DNA of 64,000 nt from Buddleja alternifolia (lineage: Eukaryota > Streptophyta > Magnoliopsida > Lamiales > Scrophulariaceae), in NCBI GenBank assembly GCA_019426215.1, contig CM033395.1, forward strand, positions 18,714,569-18,778,568, read 5' to 3'. Of the stretch, positions 34,514-45,489 are shown one piece after another (position 1 is the first letter of the stretch; each line of letters opens with the position of its first letter). The notes under the pieces are model-generated. The model was not told the DNA's origin. It saw only the letters and a list, made by a program, of their open reading frames with translations, and did not search any database. The translations under genes and the position numbers were made by a program.

Positions 34514-35312
34514 TTAAAGGGCAGTTCTAATTCTTCTTAGATACCCATGTTGTCTTGGGTCCTTCAACGTTAGCAACTTTAGTTTGAATTAAAACTTTCG
34601 GAACCCATATTTGCCTGGTCTTCATTACTGGAAGATTGCCCTCTTGGGTTTCACATTGTGTTGTGTGTGCTTTTTGGGTGTATAATAATATCCTTGATTA
34701 TAATAGTAATCATAATCATAATCATAATCATCATAGTATCGATAATATGATCTAGATCTTTGAGGATATTGACGCTGGTACTTCCTCGGCACTGGCTTAG
34801 GAGTCGCTTTTGGCGATTGACTTCTAGCGTTTGATTTATTTGTAGATGGTTTATCCTTAGCCTTTTAAGCGTTTGGATGAACCTTCTTCTGTGAATCATT
34901 CACTTTTGTCTTTTTCTTATTGCCTGAGTTGCTATTGAACTTCTCATTTAGCCTCTTACCATTGTCCTTGGGTTCATTCAGCGTTTGACTGTTTGAACTC
35001 TTCTCAACAAAGAATACACCTTTTCCTTTGTTGGTTGTTGTAACCATAGACACTTTTGATTTTTGACCAAGTTATCACAACCTAAACCGGTCTTTTCATT
35101 AAAAAGTTTGGTTACTTCAGTCACATTATCTAGATTTCTTGAAGCTTTGGATAATGATGAGACAAGCTGCTCTGATTTGTCAAGTCTAGCGATCATATCA
35201 GCTTCTCTCTTGACTATTATATCAAGATCGCTTTTCAATTGAGAAATTTCACTCTCAAGCGATTGGTTCTTCTCAATGCATTGTTGCTGAACTTGTAACT
35301 CTTCTTTGAGTG
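34514..35312 (-). pseudogene. Sirevirus gag-pol linker, coiled-coil region
   Basis: Minus-strand frames at 35238-34978, 35053-34865 and 34899-34651 encode a Lys/Ser/Asn-rich stretch with heptad-like 'ADMIARLDKSEQLVSSLSKA' and 'NSNSGNKKKTKVNDSQKK'. This belongs to the long sirevirus gag-pol junction; frameshifts separate the pieces. Confidence 0.55.
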
Positions 35313-36735
35313 TTACTTTATCACTAGTGAGCGATGAAATAATAGCAAAGTGATTTTGATATATTTTGGCGGCATTTTGACAATCTTTATAATATCATTT
35401 ACTTTGTCAAGTAATTCATCATGAGAAAGAGGATGATATAATTCCGTGGTTACCTCAGGTAGCGAATCGTCAGTCGCTTCATCATCTCTCGCCGTAAGAC
35501 AAATCAACGCTGAGTTGCTTGTTGGTTCATCATCACTGCTTTCATCTGATGATTCCAAATCCTCTTCAGGAACGGAGAATGGTTTAGATTCCGCTAGCAA
35601 ACCTTGTTGGCGAAGGTTGCTCCTGAATTGGTTTTTATCCACATAGTCTTGCTTTGTGGGCTTAGACACATTTGGATAAGGGCAATTTACCTGGTAGTGC
35701 CCTGGTTTCCTGCAATTATAACACAAATTAGTTTTCATTTTCTATTCAGTGGTTAATCGCTTTGAACCAACTGGCACTGAGAGATTCTGAGTAGGAGTTG
35801 TAGGCGCTTCGTAAGAAACTAGCGCTGCAGGTTGAGCTGCAGAATATACTGGCGCTTGGTACTGAGGTGCTGGTGCTAGGGGAGGAGTTTGAAATGAAGT
35901 TTGTCCAATAGGATTTCTCTTTTCATATCTTAGAAATTTCTTAAATTTCTTGACCAATAAAGCCATTTCTTTTTCTTTATTGGATTCCATTGATTTAACC
36001 CCACTAATTGCTTTGCCCTTACTTTTGGTGGTAGCGATTAAAGCTCCTAATTCAGTCGCTGAAGTCGATGTATCGCTGACTTCACCCAGTTCGAACTCAA
36101 ATGCCTTTAGCTCTGAAAACACATGTTCTGGAGTAAGAGTCTCCAATGTCTGCGATTCTCTCATAGCAACAGTCTTAATCAAATACAAGCTTGGAAGACT
36201 TCTAAAAATCTTATTGACCATTTTCTTGTTGGTCAACTCCTTGTCTAATGACGCTAACTCTGTAATGAGCAAAGTAAACTTTGCGTCCAATTGTTCTAGC
36301 ATCTCATTGGGCTGCATCTTGAAATGCTCAAATCTTTGCATGGCTATGGAAAGTTGTTCTCCTTCATCTGTGCTGAACCTTCACACACGATAGCCAACTT
36401 ATCCCATATTTCTTTGGAGGTCTTACATTGCTTGATCTAGTTGAACAATGCATCATTGTCTCTTAACGCTGAGTAAAGTGCACTTCGTCCAACATTATCT
36501 AGAGTCGCTCTTTTCCGATCATCTGGCGTCCATGATAACTTGGGTTTCTCAAAATATCCATCTAGAGTGGCTTCATCAGCTCCAAGTGCTCGATTTGTCA
36601 CTTTCATGATCTTATGGGGCCATCTGAAATTACATCACACATTTCATTATCGCAAGAAGATAAATACGCGAATGCTCTAAGTTTCCAAGAATCATAGTTT
36701 GATTCTACCAGCTTAAGCATTTTGTTAAAATCCAT
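35313..36735 (-). pseudogene. Sirevirus gag with CCHC zinc knuckle
   Basis: The frame starts at MDFNKMLKLVESNYDSWKLR (36735), runs through GYFEKPKLSWTPDDRKRATL, and after a frameshift and stops reads MQRFEHFKMQPNEMLEQLD to LPSLYLIKTVAMRESQTLET. It ends in a Pro/Ala/Gln-rich segment. The knuckle CYNCRKPGHYQVNC (C-x2-C-x4-H-x4-C) at about 35682-35723 is perfect. A stop separates the two frames near 35740. Structural protein of the virus-like particle when intact. Confidence 0.85.
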
Positions 36736-36833
36736 AATGAGATGTTTAAGAGAAAATTTAAAGCGACTAAGTTTATAAAAATGGATCTAAACAAGCAGTT
36801 ACGCTCGGAAACGCTTAGGTTTCTACTTCAACC

Positions 36834-36845
36834 GCTCTGATACCA
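36834..36845 (-). promoter_or_regulatory. Sirevirus primer-binding site
   Basis: Minus strand TGGTATCAGAGC (with 'gg' following), the copia tRNA-iMet site. It directly abuts LTR sequence that corresponds to 24659 of the other LTR, so 107 bp of the 5' LTR end are missing between them. Confidence 0.8.
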
Positions 36846-38246
36846 ACGCTTAGGAAGCTAAGCGCTTGGGTCAGGCGCTTCAGTAAAGATACCTTAGACT
36901 TAGTGATTTTAGAAATTTACCAAACTAGGGTAAAGCTTGAATCGCTTAATCAGGGTTAGCACAGCGGAAATGATTTTAAAGCTTTAGCGTTCGTTTTGGT
37001 TAAATAGTCGCTTAGCAGTTTAGCTTGTTTTTTTCAGAATAAATAAGATAACATAAAACAAGACAATAATGAAAGTAAATAACAGAAGAAATTGTAAGGT
37101 TCATTGGGTGATGTAATCCCAGCTACGTCCTTCTTCTCCTTTTTCACTTGGAGGGAATTTGCTAAGTTGATTATCATAGAATCACACAGAATCTTTTACA
37201 AGATAGTAAAGAGGTGAAAATGATATCGGGTACCTTGATCACACAGATTTCAGCACCAATGAAGATCGTCTTCTACAAGCTTCTCTCACTCAGAAATACT
37301 GCCTGTAAGGGTTTTCAACTACTTTCTCAATCAGATGAAAGGTTGAGGGTTTTGTCACACAGGTTTTGTTTGTTTTTGGAAAGATCAAACAACTTGGAAT
37401 ATTTCAGTAAGAATTTAGGTTTCTTCTTTGAAAAATGTTTGAGATATTTGTGACTGTTTGGAATGTATGTAAAAAGCTTGAAAGATTTTGGCTATAGAGT
37501 TTCAAAGATTTTCTTGAGATAGTATTTCAGCAAAGGTTTCTTGTGTTGATCGTGATTATTATTTTTTATTTTAGGGTTTGCTGGGAGTAAGGAATTTATA
37601 GGCTATTCTTGAAAGTTATCTGTTGGACACATGTGAGCGCGTGTTCTTCACGCGGCGCGTGAATCAGCCTTTTTCTCTGACATTCCTAAAATCCTGCTGG
37701 TTCCGATTGGACGGGAGCAGCTTTCAACTCTGAAATCCTGACACTCTAGTCAAAAGGTGGTTTGTCCACAAGTCATAATAGCTTATCACATTTAATGCTC
37801 TTATAAGACATTTAATGCATTTGAATTTATTTTTCGTTGAAAATAAATGTCCTTTGAATGATTGCATTTAAGTCCTTCATGACTTGAGGATTTATTTCAG
37901 GTGAATCTGATATTGATCATTGGATTGTTTTGAGCGCTTGATCCATAAATCCTGAAATGTTCCCTTAGCGTTTGACAGTCGCTAAGTACAAATCTTTATC
38001 TTCATTTGACTTCAGACGTTGATCTTCAACTTCTTCTCTAATAGACTCACCCAGAATTCTGGTAGCGATTCGGTATCTAATACTTAGTCTAAAATCTACA
38101 AAAATAAAAATTACAAGCCTAACAAAATTACGTACTTTCAAACGCTTATACATTTATCTATGAAAACAGAAACTTACATTATATTTGGGTCTAACATAAA
38201 ATTCTCTCTTGTCATCATCAAAACATCTAACATGAAATTTTTAACA
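36846..38246 (-). repeat. Sirevirus 5' LTR, 1401 bp, shortened at its PBS side
   Basis: It aligns from 'acgcttaggaagctRagc' to '...ttttaaca' with 24659-26071 with only scattered differences. It lacks the 107-bp terminal segment that carries the 'ctagaggggggg' block. CATAG follows at 38247-38251. Confidence 0.9.
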
Positions 38247-38251
38247 CATAG

Positions 38252-38690
38252 CCAGACCTAGGTCACATATGGAAAAGTTTCATTTTCAGTGACCCTGTCA
38301 ACCTTTTTATCAAAAACGTAATGCCAAGCAATCAAAATCAGTGTTAGCCACACACAATTCTGCATCGCGCTCCTTAATCAGCACACGAAATATGAAATAT
38401 GTTTTCGCAATATAAAATTCCTCTCAATAAAGAAAACCACAATCTGAATTCCCCATGTAGATATCAATCTCCCATAAATCAATACCAAAACCATCAATTC
38501 CAATCTCCACAGCTTCAATCCAAACACACTTCTTTTTTTCAACATTTTAAGAGTTAAATTACAAACTAAAGCAGCGGTGATTAAGATCAAACTTAGGAGT
38601 TGTAAAGACGAAAGAGCGCTATGCTTCATTCTCTTGTAATCTCCCTGTAACTCCTCTGGATCATCAATGTCAATTCCGCCCCTTTCTTTT
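38252..38690 (-). pseudogene. MSL10-like mechanosensitive channel fragment, main piece
   Basis: The minus strand reads LQLLSLILITAALVCNLTLK, LKLWRLELMVLVLIYGRLIS, VVFFIERNFILRKHISYFV and, after a frameshift near 38380, MQNCVWLTLILIAWHYVFDK with a 'PYVT-stop-VWLC' end at the sirevirus insertion. These are membrane segments of plant MscS-like channels MSL9/MSL10 (family form: LWKWEVMVLVLICGRLVSGW, FFIERNFLLRKRVLYFVYG). In the plasma membrane such channels gate anions under tension; this copy is truncated and broken. Its start follows CSN2-like sequence at about 38690-38705 without a gap, and its end resumes at 24546. Confidence 0.82.
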
Positions 38691-38704
38691 CCTAAAACAT
38701 TTGA

Positions 38705-39242
38705 TTTAACCATTCTTTGAGTCCCCGAGTACGTTCGGATATCAATTGCACATACTTCCAATCATTGGTTGTCTTTCTTATGATTACCCTTACCATCTTC
38801 TTTTTGACAAGATTTGTGAAGCTCCTTCAAAATCTTACTCATCCGCCCATATTCGCCCATATCAAACCATATTTTGCACTACTTTAAATTTGTCTTAAAC
38901 CATAGTCTCTCATTCTTTGCCTCTTGAAGGGCCTCCAATGTGGTCTGATAAACTCTTGCAATAGACTGAAGTTCTGGCTAGAAGATCTAGAAATAAAATC
39001 CATAATGTTGTTTATATATTTCCCTCTGTAATTTCGGGTCTCTACGAATTTAATATAAGTCAATATGTCTCTACAAGTATCCATCATTTCTTTTTACTTT
39101 CCAAGCTTATAATATATCATAACAGTTACTTTCCAAGCTTTAAATCCCCATTCAACCTTTTCATGTTCCATTTACACCACTTCAGCAAAACCTTCAAGTG
39201 CAGCTTCTAGGTTCGTTTTCGTCTAGACTTTAGTGCTGTAAT
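38705..39242 (-). pseudogene. CSN2 (COP9 signalosome subunit 2) pseudogene, main piece
   Basis: Minus-strand translation gives, with five stops and one frameshift, EAALEGFAEVV, HEKVEWGFKAWKVTV, MMDTCRDILTYIKFVETRNY, INNIMDFISRSSSQNFSLLQ, EALQEAKNERLWFKTNLK, WFDMGEYGRMSKILKELHKS and LEVCAIDIRTYSGTQ. This is residues about 27-200 of CSN2/FUS12, a PCI-domain scaffold of the COP9 signalosome that removes NEDD8 from cullins. The real plant gene has many introns; none is present here, so it derives from a processed transcript. It continues at 50430 beyond the copia insertion, and after about 38705 the reading changes to MSL10-like. Confidence 0.9.
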
Positions 39243-41008
39243 TATTAGGATTATGCCCTCAGATGTCATAAAGGATAGAATAAGTAGGGCATCTATCTTG
39301 TATTGAACTTAATTATTATTAATAAAAGGCAATACTTAGTTTTCACTTAATTCTAATCTGCATCTATAAGATGTGTAAAACGCTTTGCCCGTATTTTCAG
39401 TGCGATCCCTGTACTTCCCATGGGATAGGAAGAATGACACTAGAGAGATCGATCGACCTGGATTACTAAAACTGGTTCGCAAGTAATATGAAGTCTTTAA
39501 TGGGCAAATAAAGACTTCGAATACTTGTCCAATCTTAGCATTGACATGGAAGTGCCATTCGAACACCATGTGATGGTGAGAGCTTATGACTGTAGGCACA
39601 TCAGTGGAATTGATATGCTTGAACACGACTCGCATCGGTTCTGTCACATTAGTTTTCACTCGATGACTGTCAATGACAGAATTGATTATGCGTAATAGGT
39701 ATATGTGAACCTTTGACTTGAAGTATCAGGCTGAAAATGCACTTTTGACGTCAAGTTTTTCACTAGAGTAGTTAGACCCAATTCACCTTTTGGTGGGGTC
39801 GACCTCGAAATGCGAACTTGATGGGCAAGTGGTAGTCTTAGCAGATATCTAATATGGGATTTGTTCTCTCATAAGTGAATGAGAATGTACCCTATGAAAT
39901 TATAGTTAAGTAGAGATCAAAGTCTTTGGTCAAAGCAAAAGAGACGATTGTGCTAGAAACTTAATCGATCTCAATGATCTCGTATCATTATAATTTTTCT
40001 ATATGGTCAAGTCTAGTGAGTTTGACATAACCGTGACTCTCACTTAACCAGGGAGAGTGAACAAAGGGTTTATACATATATGGTATTTACGATTGGAAGG
40101 TTGTGGAATGATCCATTCATTCATATTTCATTTGGGCTACGAAGTGGGCCACGTGACTGGTTAGGTGTTACCCACTTCCTTTGGTTTCCTCTCATTGCCA
40201 AATGAAACGAACCTAAAGAGTCGCATTATAGAGTTGATGAAGAAAATTGAAAAGGATTTTCTATTTTATTTTTGGAGAGATTTAATTTATTGGATAAGTT
40301 AAATAGTTAATTAATTACTTATTGGATAAGATAATTAATTAAATGGATAAGATTAATTATTAATTAATTTTTTGGAGAAATATATTAAAAAATTAATTTA
40401 TCTAATTAATTTATTTATTGGATAAAATAAATTATTAATTCAATAAAGAATTAATTAAACAAAACAAAAGAAATTTCAGGCCCCATATGGGGCATCCAAG
40501 AGAACGCCCATTAGGCTAGGTTGGATGATCAATTTGGTCTCTTTTGTTGTCTTGATCAATAAGTCATTGAGGTATAAAAGACTTCTCTTGACTTTAACCT
40601 AGAAAAATAATGACTTTGTATCAACACTCCAAATAATAGAAAAAGAAAAATATCCTCCCCCTCTATACACTAGCCGTCGCCCATGTAGAGAAAAGAAGTG
40701 GAATTTTTCATCATCAATTCGTGCGTGATAATTTAGAGACAACGTGATTCGTTGTTTGGATTAATTTACAAGAAGCTTCAAGAAATCAAGACTTGAAGAA
40801 TAAGAGGATTGAAGAATTCAAGAAGTTCATCAATTCGAAGAGTTGAAGAAGAATAGGATTCTCCTAGCACCTCGCTTCAACGGGTAAGTTAATTTATTCG
40901 TTAAAGTGTTTTTGATTCAATTATACGATTAGAGAAACACTTTGGGTTTCTGTTAAAAATTTTGAAACCCTTCCGCTGTGTTTATGTGTTTTTTTGCGGA
41001 ACCCAATA
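39243..41008 (+). repeat. Copia 5' LTR, 1766 bp
   Basis: It starts TATTAGGATTATGCC (TG decayed to TA; the 3' LTR has TGTTAGG) and ends ...acccaata (CA decayed to TA; 3' LTR ends accaaca). It contains 'cttccgctgYgtttatg' near its end. A TTAATTAATT-rich tract spans 40260-40460. Roughly 90 extra bases relative to the 3' LTR account for the length difference. Confidence 0.9.
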
Positions 41009-41009
41009 G

Positions 41010-41023
41010 TGGTATCACAGCCA
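41010..41023 (+). promoter_or_regulatory. Copia primer-binding site
   Basis: TGGTATCACAGCC, one base off TGGTATCAGAGCC, one base after the LTR end. Copia tRNA-iMet type. Confidence 0.75.
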
Positions 41024-43413
41024 ATCTCTGATTTGCCTATTTGATCGTGTTTACATAATTTAAGATATGCATGTTATGTGGTTTTGAAGCATGTTTGTAT
41101 GTTTTCTTAAATCTGCGTTTTTATGGTTTTTGCCTAGAATTTTGATTTTTTAGTTATTGTAAATCTGGGAATATTTGATGATATTGACAAATCGAAAAAA
41201 TCGAGGAAAAACGGGGCTCAAAGAGCCCAGAGAATCTGTACGTGTGCAGGCACGCTGCTACTGCGCGCAGCGTGCGCACATGGCCTGGCCACCTGCACAC
41301 TACCCATCGGGTCGTGTGCTCAACCCGACGGGTCGTGTGTTTCGACACCTGATTCATTGATTTGGGTCCGTGATCCGGGTCGGTTAATAGGCCAAGTGTT
41401 GGGTCAAAATTGAAATTTAGGTTTGGCTAAATTTAATTATTTGGGTGGGTCAAAGGATGATAACCTGATATAATTTAATTAAGCCTAACAAGAAATTTAA
41501 TCAATCTCGACTTATTAATTACTTTGGGCTTAATTTAATAAACTCCAAATGGGCACATTGGATGGGTGATTTGGACTTTAATTAAAAATAGCCCAATAAA
41601 AATTAATAAAATGTGCATGTTTTTCCGAATTAATTAATTTGAGCCCAATTGAATTAAATCCAAGTAGATCAAAAGGATGGTAACTTGGGTTTGATGAAAT
41701 CAAGGCCAATAATATTAATTGGAATAAAATAATTAATTAATTATTTTTTTTAGATATTAATAATTAATTTATGGATTAAATATTTTTTTTTCCTCAACTT
41801 GGAAATTACTTAATTTTTGAATAAGGAATATAAATTATTTTTCTTAGAGATTAATAATTAATTCTTTGATCAAATAAAAGTATTTCCAATTAAAGATGGT
41901 ATTAAATCATAATAAAATAGAATTCCATATTTTATATAATCTTTTAGTAGGACTAATATTATTTTAATTAAAGGTAGATATACTTAATTTTAATTTCATA
42001 TATCTAAGTCATCTAGTTGGATTAGAATGATTTTAATTCAAATATTGAATGTATAAAATGCGGGGAATTTTATAAAGGACTTTTTAATTGGACTAAACTT
42101 TTAATAATCAACATAAGTGATTTAATATTGCGAGCACATATTAAATATTTCGAGCATGTATTAATTGATGCGAGCATGCCTTACGTGATTGTAACACCAA
42201 TCGTGGTCTTAAGTTTATTTGTTTTACCTTTATATTTTATGGGTTATCAAGTTTGAGGCTATTTAATATGTTCTTAGAAATAATACATGAGTTGTTTTAG
42301 GAATTGAAATAGAATAGTTCAAAATTGATAAAGTCAAAAGGCCCATGAATGTTTAATAGGTTTCAATTTATGCCATTTGTGATGGCCCATCGGCTTGGGG
42401 CCTCTAGTAAAGGAGTGATGGATTTATTTATTTAAATTCCATGATTATTTATATTGAAAGACATGATTATTAGTAGTATTTTTATGCATGATCAATATAA
42501 AATAAAAGCGATAAAATTGAATAATGTGCAAAGTGAAACCAAAACCTTTTGACGAATTAAAAATCTCTCAAATAAATAATACCGAATTAGTAAAGGATGT
42601 TTGACATCCTCTCCCTCCACTAAGCTTTCTAAAATGAAAATTAGGGAAAATTGCATATAACCCCCCTGTGTTATCATTTTTTTGCTGAAAACCCCCTTGT
42701 GTTAGCCTAAACCCTGCACGAAACCCCCAACCCTACATCAAATACACTGCGCGTGTATGCTACTCTCCGCGGATTTAACACGAATTGGGGGTTTTTTGCA
42801 GGGTTTAGGCTGACACAAGGGGGTTTCGTGCAAAAAAATTAACACAAGGGGGTTTTCAGCAAAAAAGTGATAACACAGGGGGGTTATATGCATTTTTCCC
42901 TTAAAATTACTATAAACGTGTAATGCTTCCCAGTTATGGGGGTTATGCATTTAGAAATAATTTGAAATTTTACTAAGTGCATGAAATGCCTTAATCGAAG
43001 CATATTTCACCCCAGAAACCTGTTCGGTTGCAAGGTGAAAGTCAAATGTTAGATTATAGGAGTTAGTGGAAATGAACTCGGGTAGTTCACGAGCTTAGAA
43101 ACCTGTTTGGTTGCGGTTTGGTGAACTATGGGGAAAGGTATTGAAATGTTTATTGGATTAATTGATATTAGATATTACTTTAAATAATTAATGGGACAGA
43201 AACTGGTTAGGTTGCAACCCATCTAATTAATTGAGGACCTCAATACCCGTTGTGGAATCGATGCCAATGACGATTTCCGATTTTCACATGGGAGTGTGGG
43301 ATTCGAAAATGCAGTGGGAGCCAAGATTAATTTTAAGTCCTTAATTTTTCTTGGTTAAGTCAAAACAAGTAATCTAATTAATCTGGTTAATTTCTTGTTT
43401 ACCTGTCTCAAAT
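41024..43413 (+). other. Copia leader, with GC islet and nested MITE
   Basis: No gene. A GC-rich islet (41210-41360) contains facing 'gggtcgtgtg' and 'cgcgcagcgtgcgc' motifs in AT-rich surroundings. Repeated 'gagcatgYattaa/gcgagcatg' words occur near 42130-42180. The Mutator-type MITE is at 42644-42900. Confidence 0.55.
42644..42900. mobile_element. Mutator-type foldback MITE, 257 bp
   Basis: Inverted ends: GGGAAAATTGCATATAACCC and (right, reverse complement) GGGAAAAATGCATATAACCC, with homology running on through the CCCCTGTGTTATCA block. Flanks are tgaaaatta (42635-42643) and ttaaaatta (42901-42909), a 9-bp duplication with one mismatch, fitting Mutator-type transposition. The immediate TTA/TTA would alternatively suit a 3-bp duplication. 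The interior has further facing 'cccccttgtgttagcc/ggctgacacaaggggg', so the whole element can fold on itself. Confidence 0.8.
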
Positions 43414-44230
43414 ATGACAGACCCACTTTCTATTCTGCTAAAAAAGAATACTCTTACTGGACCCAACTATGTGGACTGACTTAGAAATTTGAGGATTGTC
43501 CTCAATATGGAATCTCTGGGATACGTCTTGGAGGCTGATATCCTGGCGGCTCCTACTAGAACACGTGCCAACGAGGAAGAGGTCCAAGCCCATGAAAAAT
43601 GGGTTAAGGACGACCTCCGGGTGAGAGGATACATGGTGGGATCTATGAACAATGATCTTCAAAGGTCACATGATAAGATGCCCACTGCAAGAGCTATCCT
43701 AGCTCACCTGGTAGAGCTCTATGGTGAGCACAGTCGAACTGCTCGATATGAGATATCGAAAGAGCTCTTCGGAGCCAAGATGAAAGAAAGTGAGAAGGTT
43801 GGTGATCATGTCCTCAAAATGATTTCGAGGATTGAGAAATTGGAAACTCTCGAATTCACCATGAACGCCACCCTTCAAACTGACTTAATCTTGCAGTCTC
43901 TTCCTGATTCCTTCTCCCAATTTGTAATTAACTTTAACTGCAATGAGATAGAGTGCAACTTAGCTGGGCTAATGAAAAATTTGGTTACTGCACAATCTCA
44001 AATGAAACCAAAGGGAAAGGAAACTGCCTTGGTCATTTCTTCTGGACCTAAAAAGTCTAAGTCTAAGAAGAACAAGAACAAGAAGCAGTTTGGCAAGCTT
44101 GGAGCTGAAGGGGGTGTCTAAAAGGGTAAGGGAAAATCTCAAGGGTTTTATAAGAGCAAAGGGCCTAAGAAAACGGATAGAGGTCTCGACTATGGTGCTT
44201 AGCCACTGGAAGAGGAACTGTCCCAAATTA
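43414..44230 (+). pseudogene. Copia gag
   Basis: Start ATG at 43414 (MTDPLSILLKKNTLTGPNYV). A TGA at 43477-43479 stands where the family has W (YVDWLRNLRIVL). Then a long open frame with HEKWVKDDLRVRGYMVGSM, LYGEHSRTARYEISKELFG, DHVLKMISRIEKLETLE and LILQSLPDSFSQFVINFNCN. After 44119 a frameshift leads to a decayed knuckle ('LSHWKRNCPK', about 44203-44230) lacking its first two cysteines. Confidence 0.88.
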
Positions 44231-45489
44231 GGCAAAGCCGCAAAAGGTATGGAACTCTTTGTTTTTGAAACTAACTGTTGTTTGACCGTCTTTTCTACTT
44301 CGTGGGTTCTGGACTCAGGGGCTAGTGCCCATGTTTGTTGTTTGGATCAGGATCTGCAGAGAAGTAGAAGGCTGGGCCAAGAAGAAGTGATGATCAAAGT
44401 AGGCAGCGGGGAAAGCGTCGCAGCTACTAGGATTGGATCTACTTCTCTTTATTTTAATTCTGGACATTTATTATTATTGAATGATGTTTTAGTTTTGCCC
44501 AAGGGGCTTAAGAACATTGTATCTATTCCTATCTTAGTTAAGATTCGGTATACATTCTGTTTTTCTAAGTTAAATTGCGACATTTATTATGGAAATAAAT
44601 TGGTTGGCAATGCTTCTTTAGTTAATGGTTTATATTATTTAAATGTCTTTAATTCATCTGTTGTGAATGTTGTAACTCATAAACGTGGCAGGCAAGAAGT
44701 TAACGTAAGGCTTAAGTGGCATCTTAGACTAGGCCATGCCGGAGAACACAAGATATACAAAATGGAAAATGATGGGCTTTTAAGCTCACTGGGGTCGGAT
44801 CCCTATCCAACATGTAAATCATGTGTCTTAGGCAAGATGGCTAGATCACCCTTCACCGAGACTTTTGAAAGAGCTACTCAAGTTTAGGGTTAGTGCATAT
44901 CGACGTTTGCGGACCATTTGGAGAAATGGCTCGTTGGGGTTTCTACTACTTCATCACTTTCACAGATGATCATTCAAGATATGGTTTAGTGTATCTGATG
45001 AAGCAAAAGTCTGAATCCTTTGAAAGGTTCAAAGAGTTCAAAGCCTTAGTAGAAAATCAAACTGGGCAAAATGTAAAAACTCTACGATCGGATCATGGAG
45101 GAGAATATATGAGTGCCGAGTTTGATGAATTCCTTAGACAACAAGGAATAATGTTATAACTAACACCGCCCGCAACCCCTTAACTAAATGAAGTAGCCGA
45201 GCGAAGGAACCAAACTTTGTTGGACATGGTTCGTTCCATGCTTAGCTACACTAATTTACCCATTTTGTTGTGGGGACATGCGCTCCTTACTACTGCTTAT
45301 ATATTGAATAGATGTCCCTCCAAATCCGTTCCTAAGACTCCGCATGAGATGTGGAATAATAGGAAACCAAGTCTTGATCATATTAAGATTTGGGGATGTC
45401 CTGCTTATGTCAAGAAGACTAAAGTGGAGAAATTGGAGACAAGATCCCTCATGGGACATTTCATTGGTTATCCTGAAGATTCCATGTGA
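44231..45489 (+). pseudogene. Copia protease and integrase
   Basis: The protease signature WVLDSGASAHVC is at about 44300-44335. GAG-pre-integrase (LKWHLRLGHAGEHKI ... CKSCVLGKM) runs to about 44860. The frame has a TAG at 44885-44887, then the integrase core: MHIDVCGPFG, FITFTDDHSRYGLVYLM, LRSDHGGEYMSAEFDEFLRQ, a stop (about 45160) and [19 protein letters not shown]. The D, D and E positions are present. The segment closes with [11 protein letters not shown] and [13 protein letters not shown] before another stop at 45487. Confidence 0.88.

Larger units (their letters stand above)
24552..38246 (-). mobile_element. Sirevirus (Maximus/SIRE-type Ty1/copia), 13.7 kb
   Basis: Minus-strand element with LTRs at both ends (24552-26071 and 36846-38246) and a perfect 5-bp target duplication CATAG at 24547-24551 and 38247-38251. 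Order: 5' LTR, PBS, gag with CCHC knuckle, protease-integrase, RT-RNase H, a long extra ORF (30440-26487), PPT, 3' LTR. The extra ORF after pol, LTRs of 1.4-1.5 kb, the 'tcatcaaaaagggtgaaat' PPT and AGGGGGA repeats after pol are sirevirus traits. Several stops and frameshifts make it defective. Confidence 0.92.

Noticed and set aside
38378..38761. A 127-codon membrane protein gene
   Set aside because: The frame is a CSN2-to-MSL10 fusion within a chain of decayed fragments, with a frameshift just beyond; not a functional gene.
42690..42825. Telomere-like CCCTAAACCC motif
   Set aside because: Only one partial copy per arm ('gcctaaaccctgc' and its inverse), explained by the foldback symmetry of the MITE.
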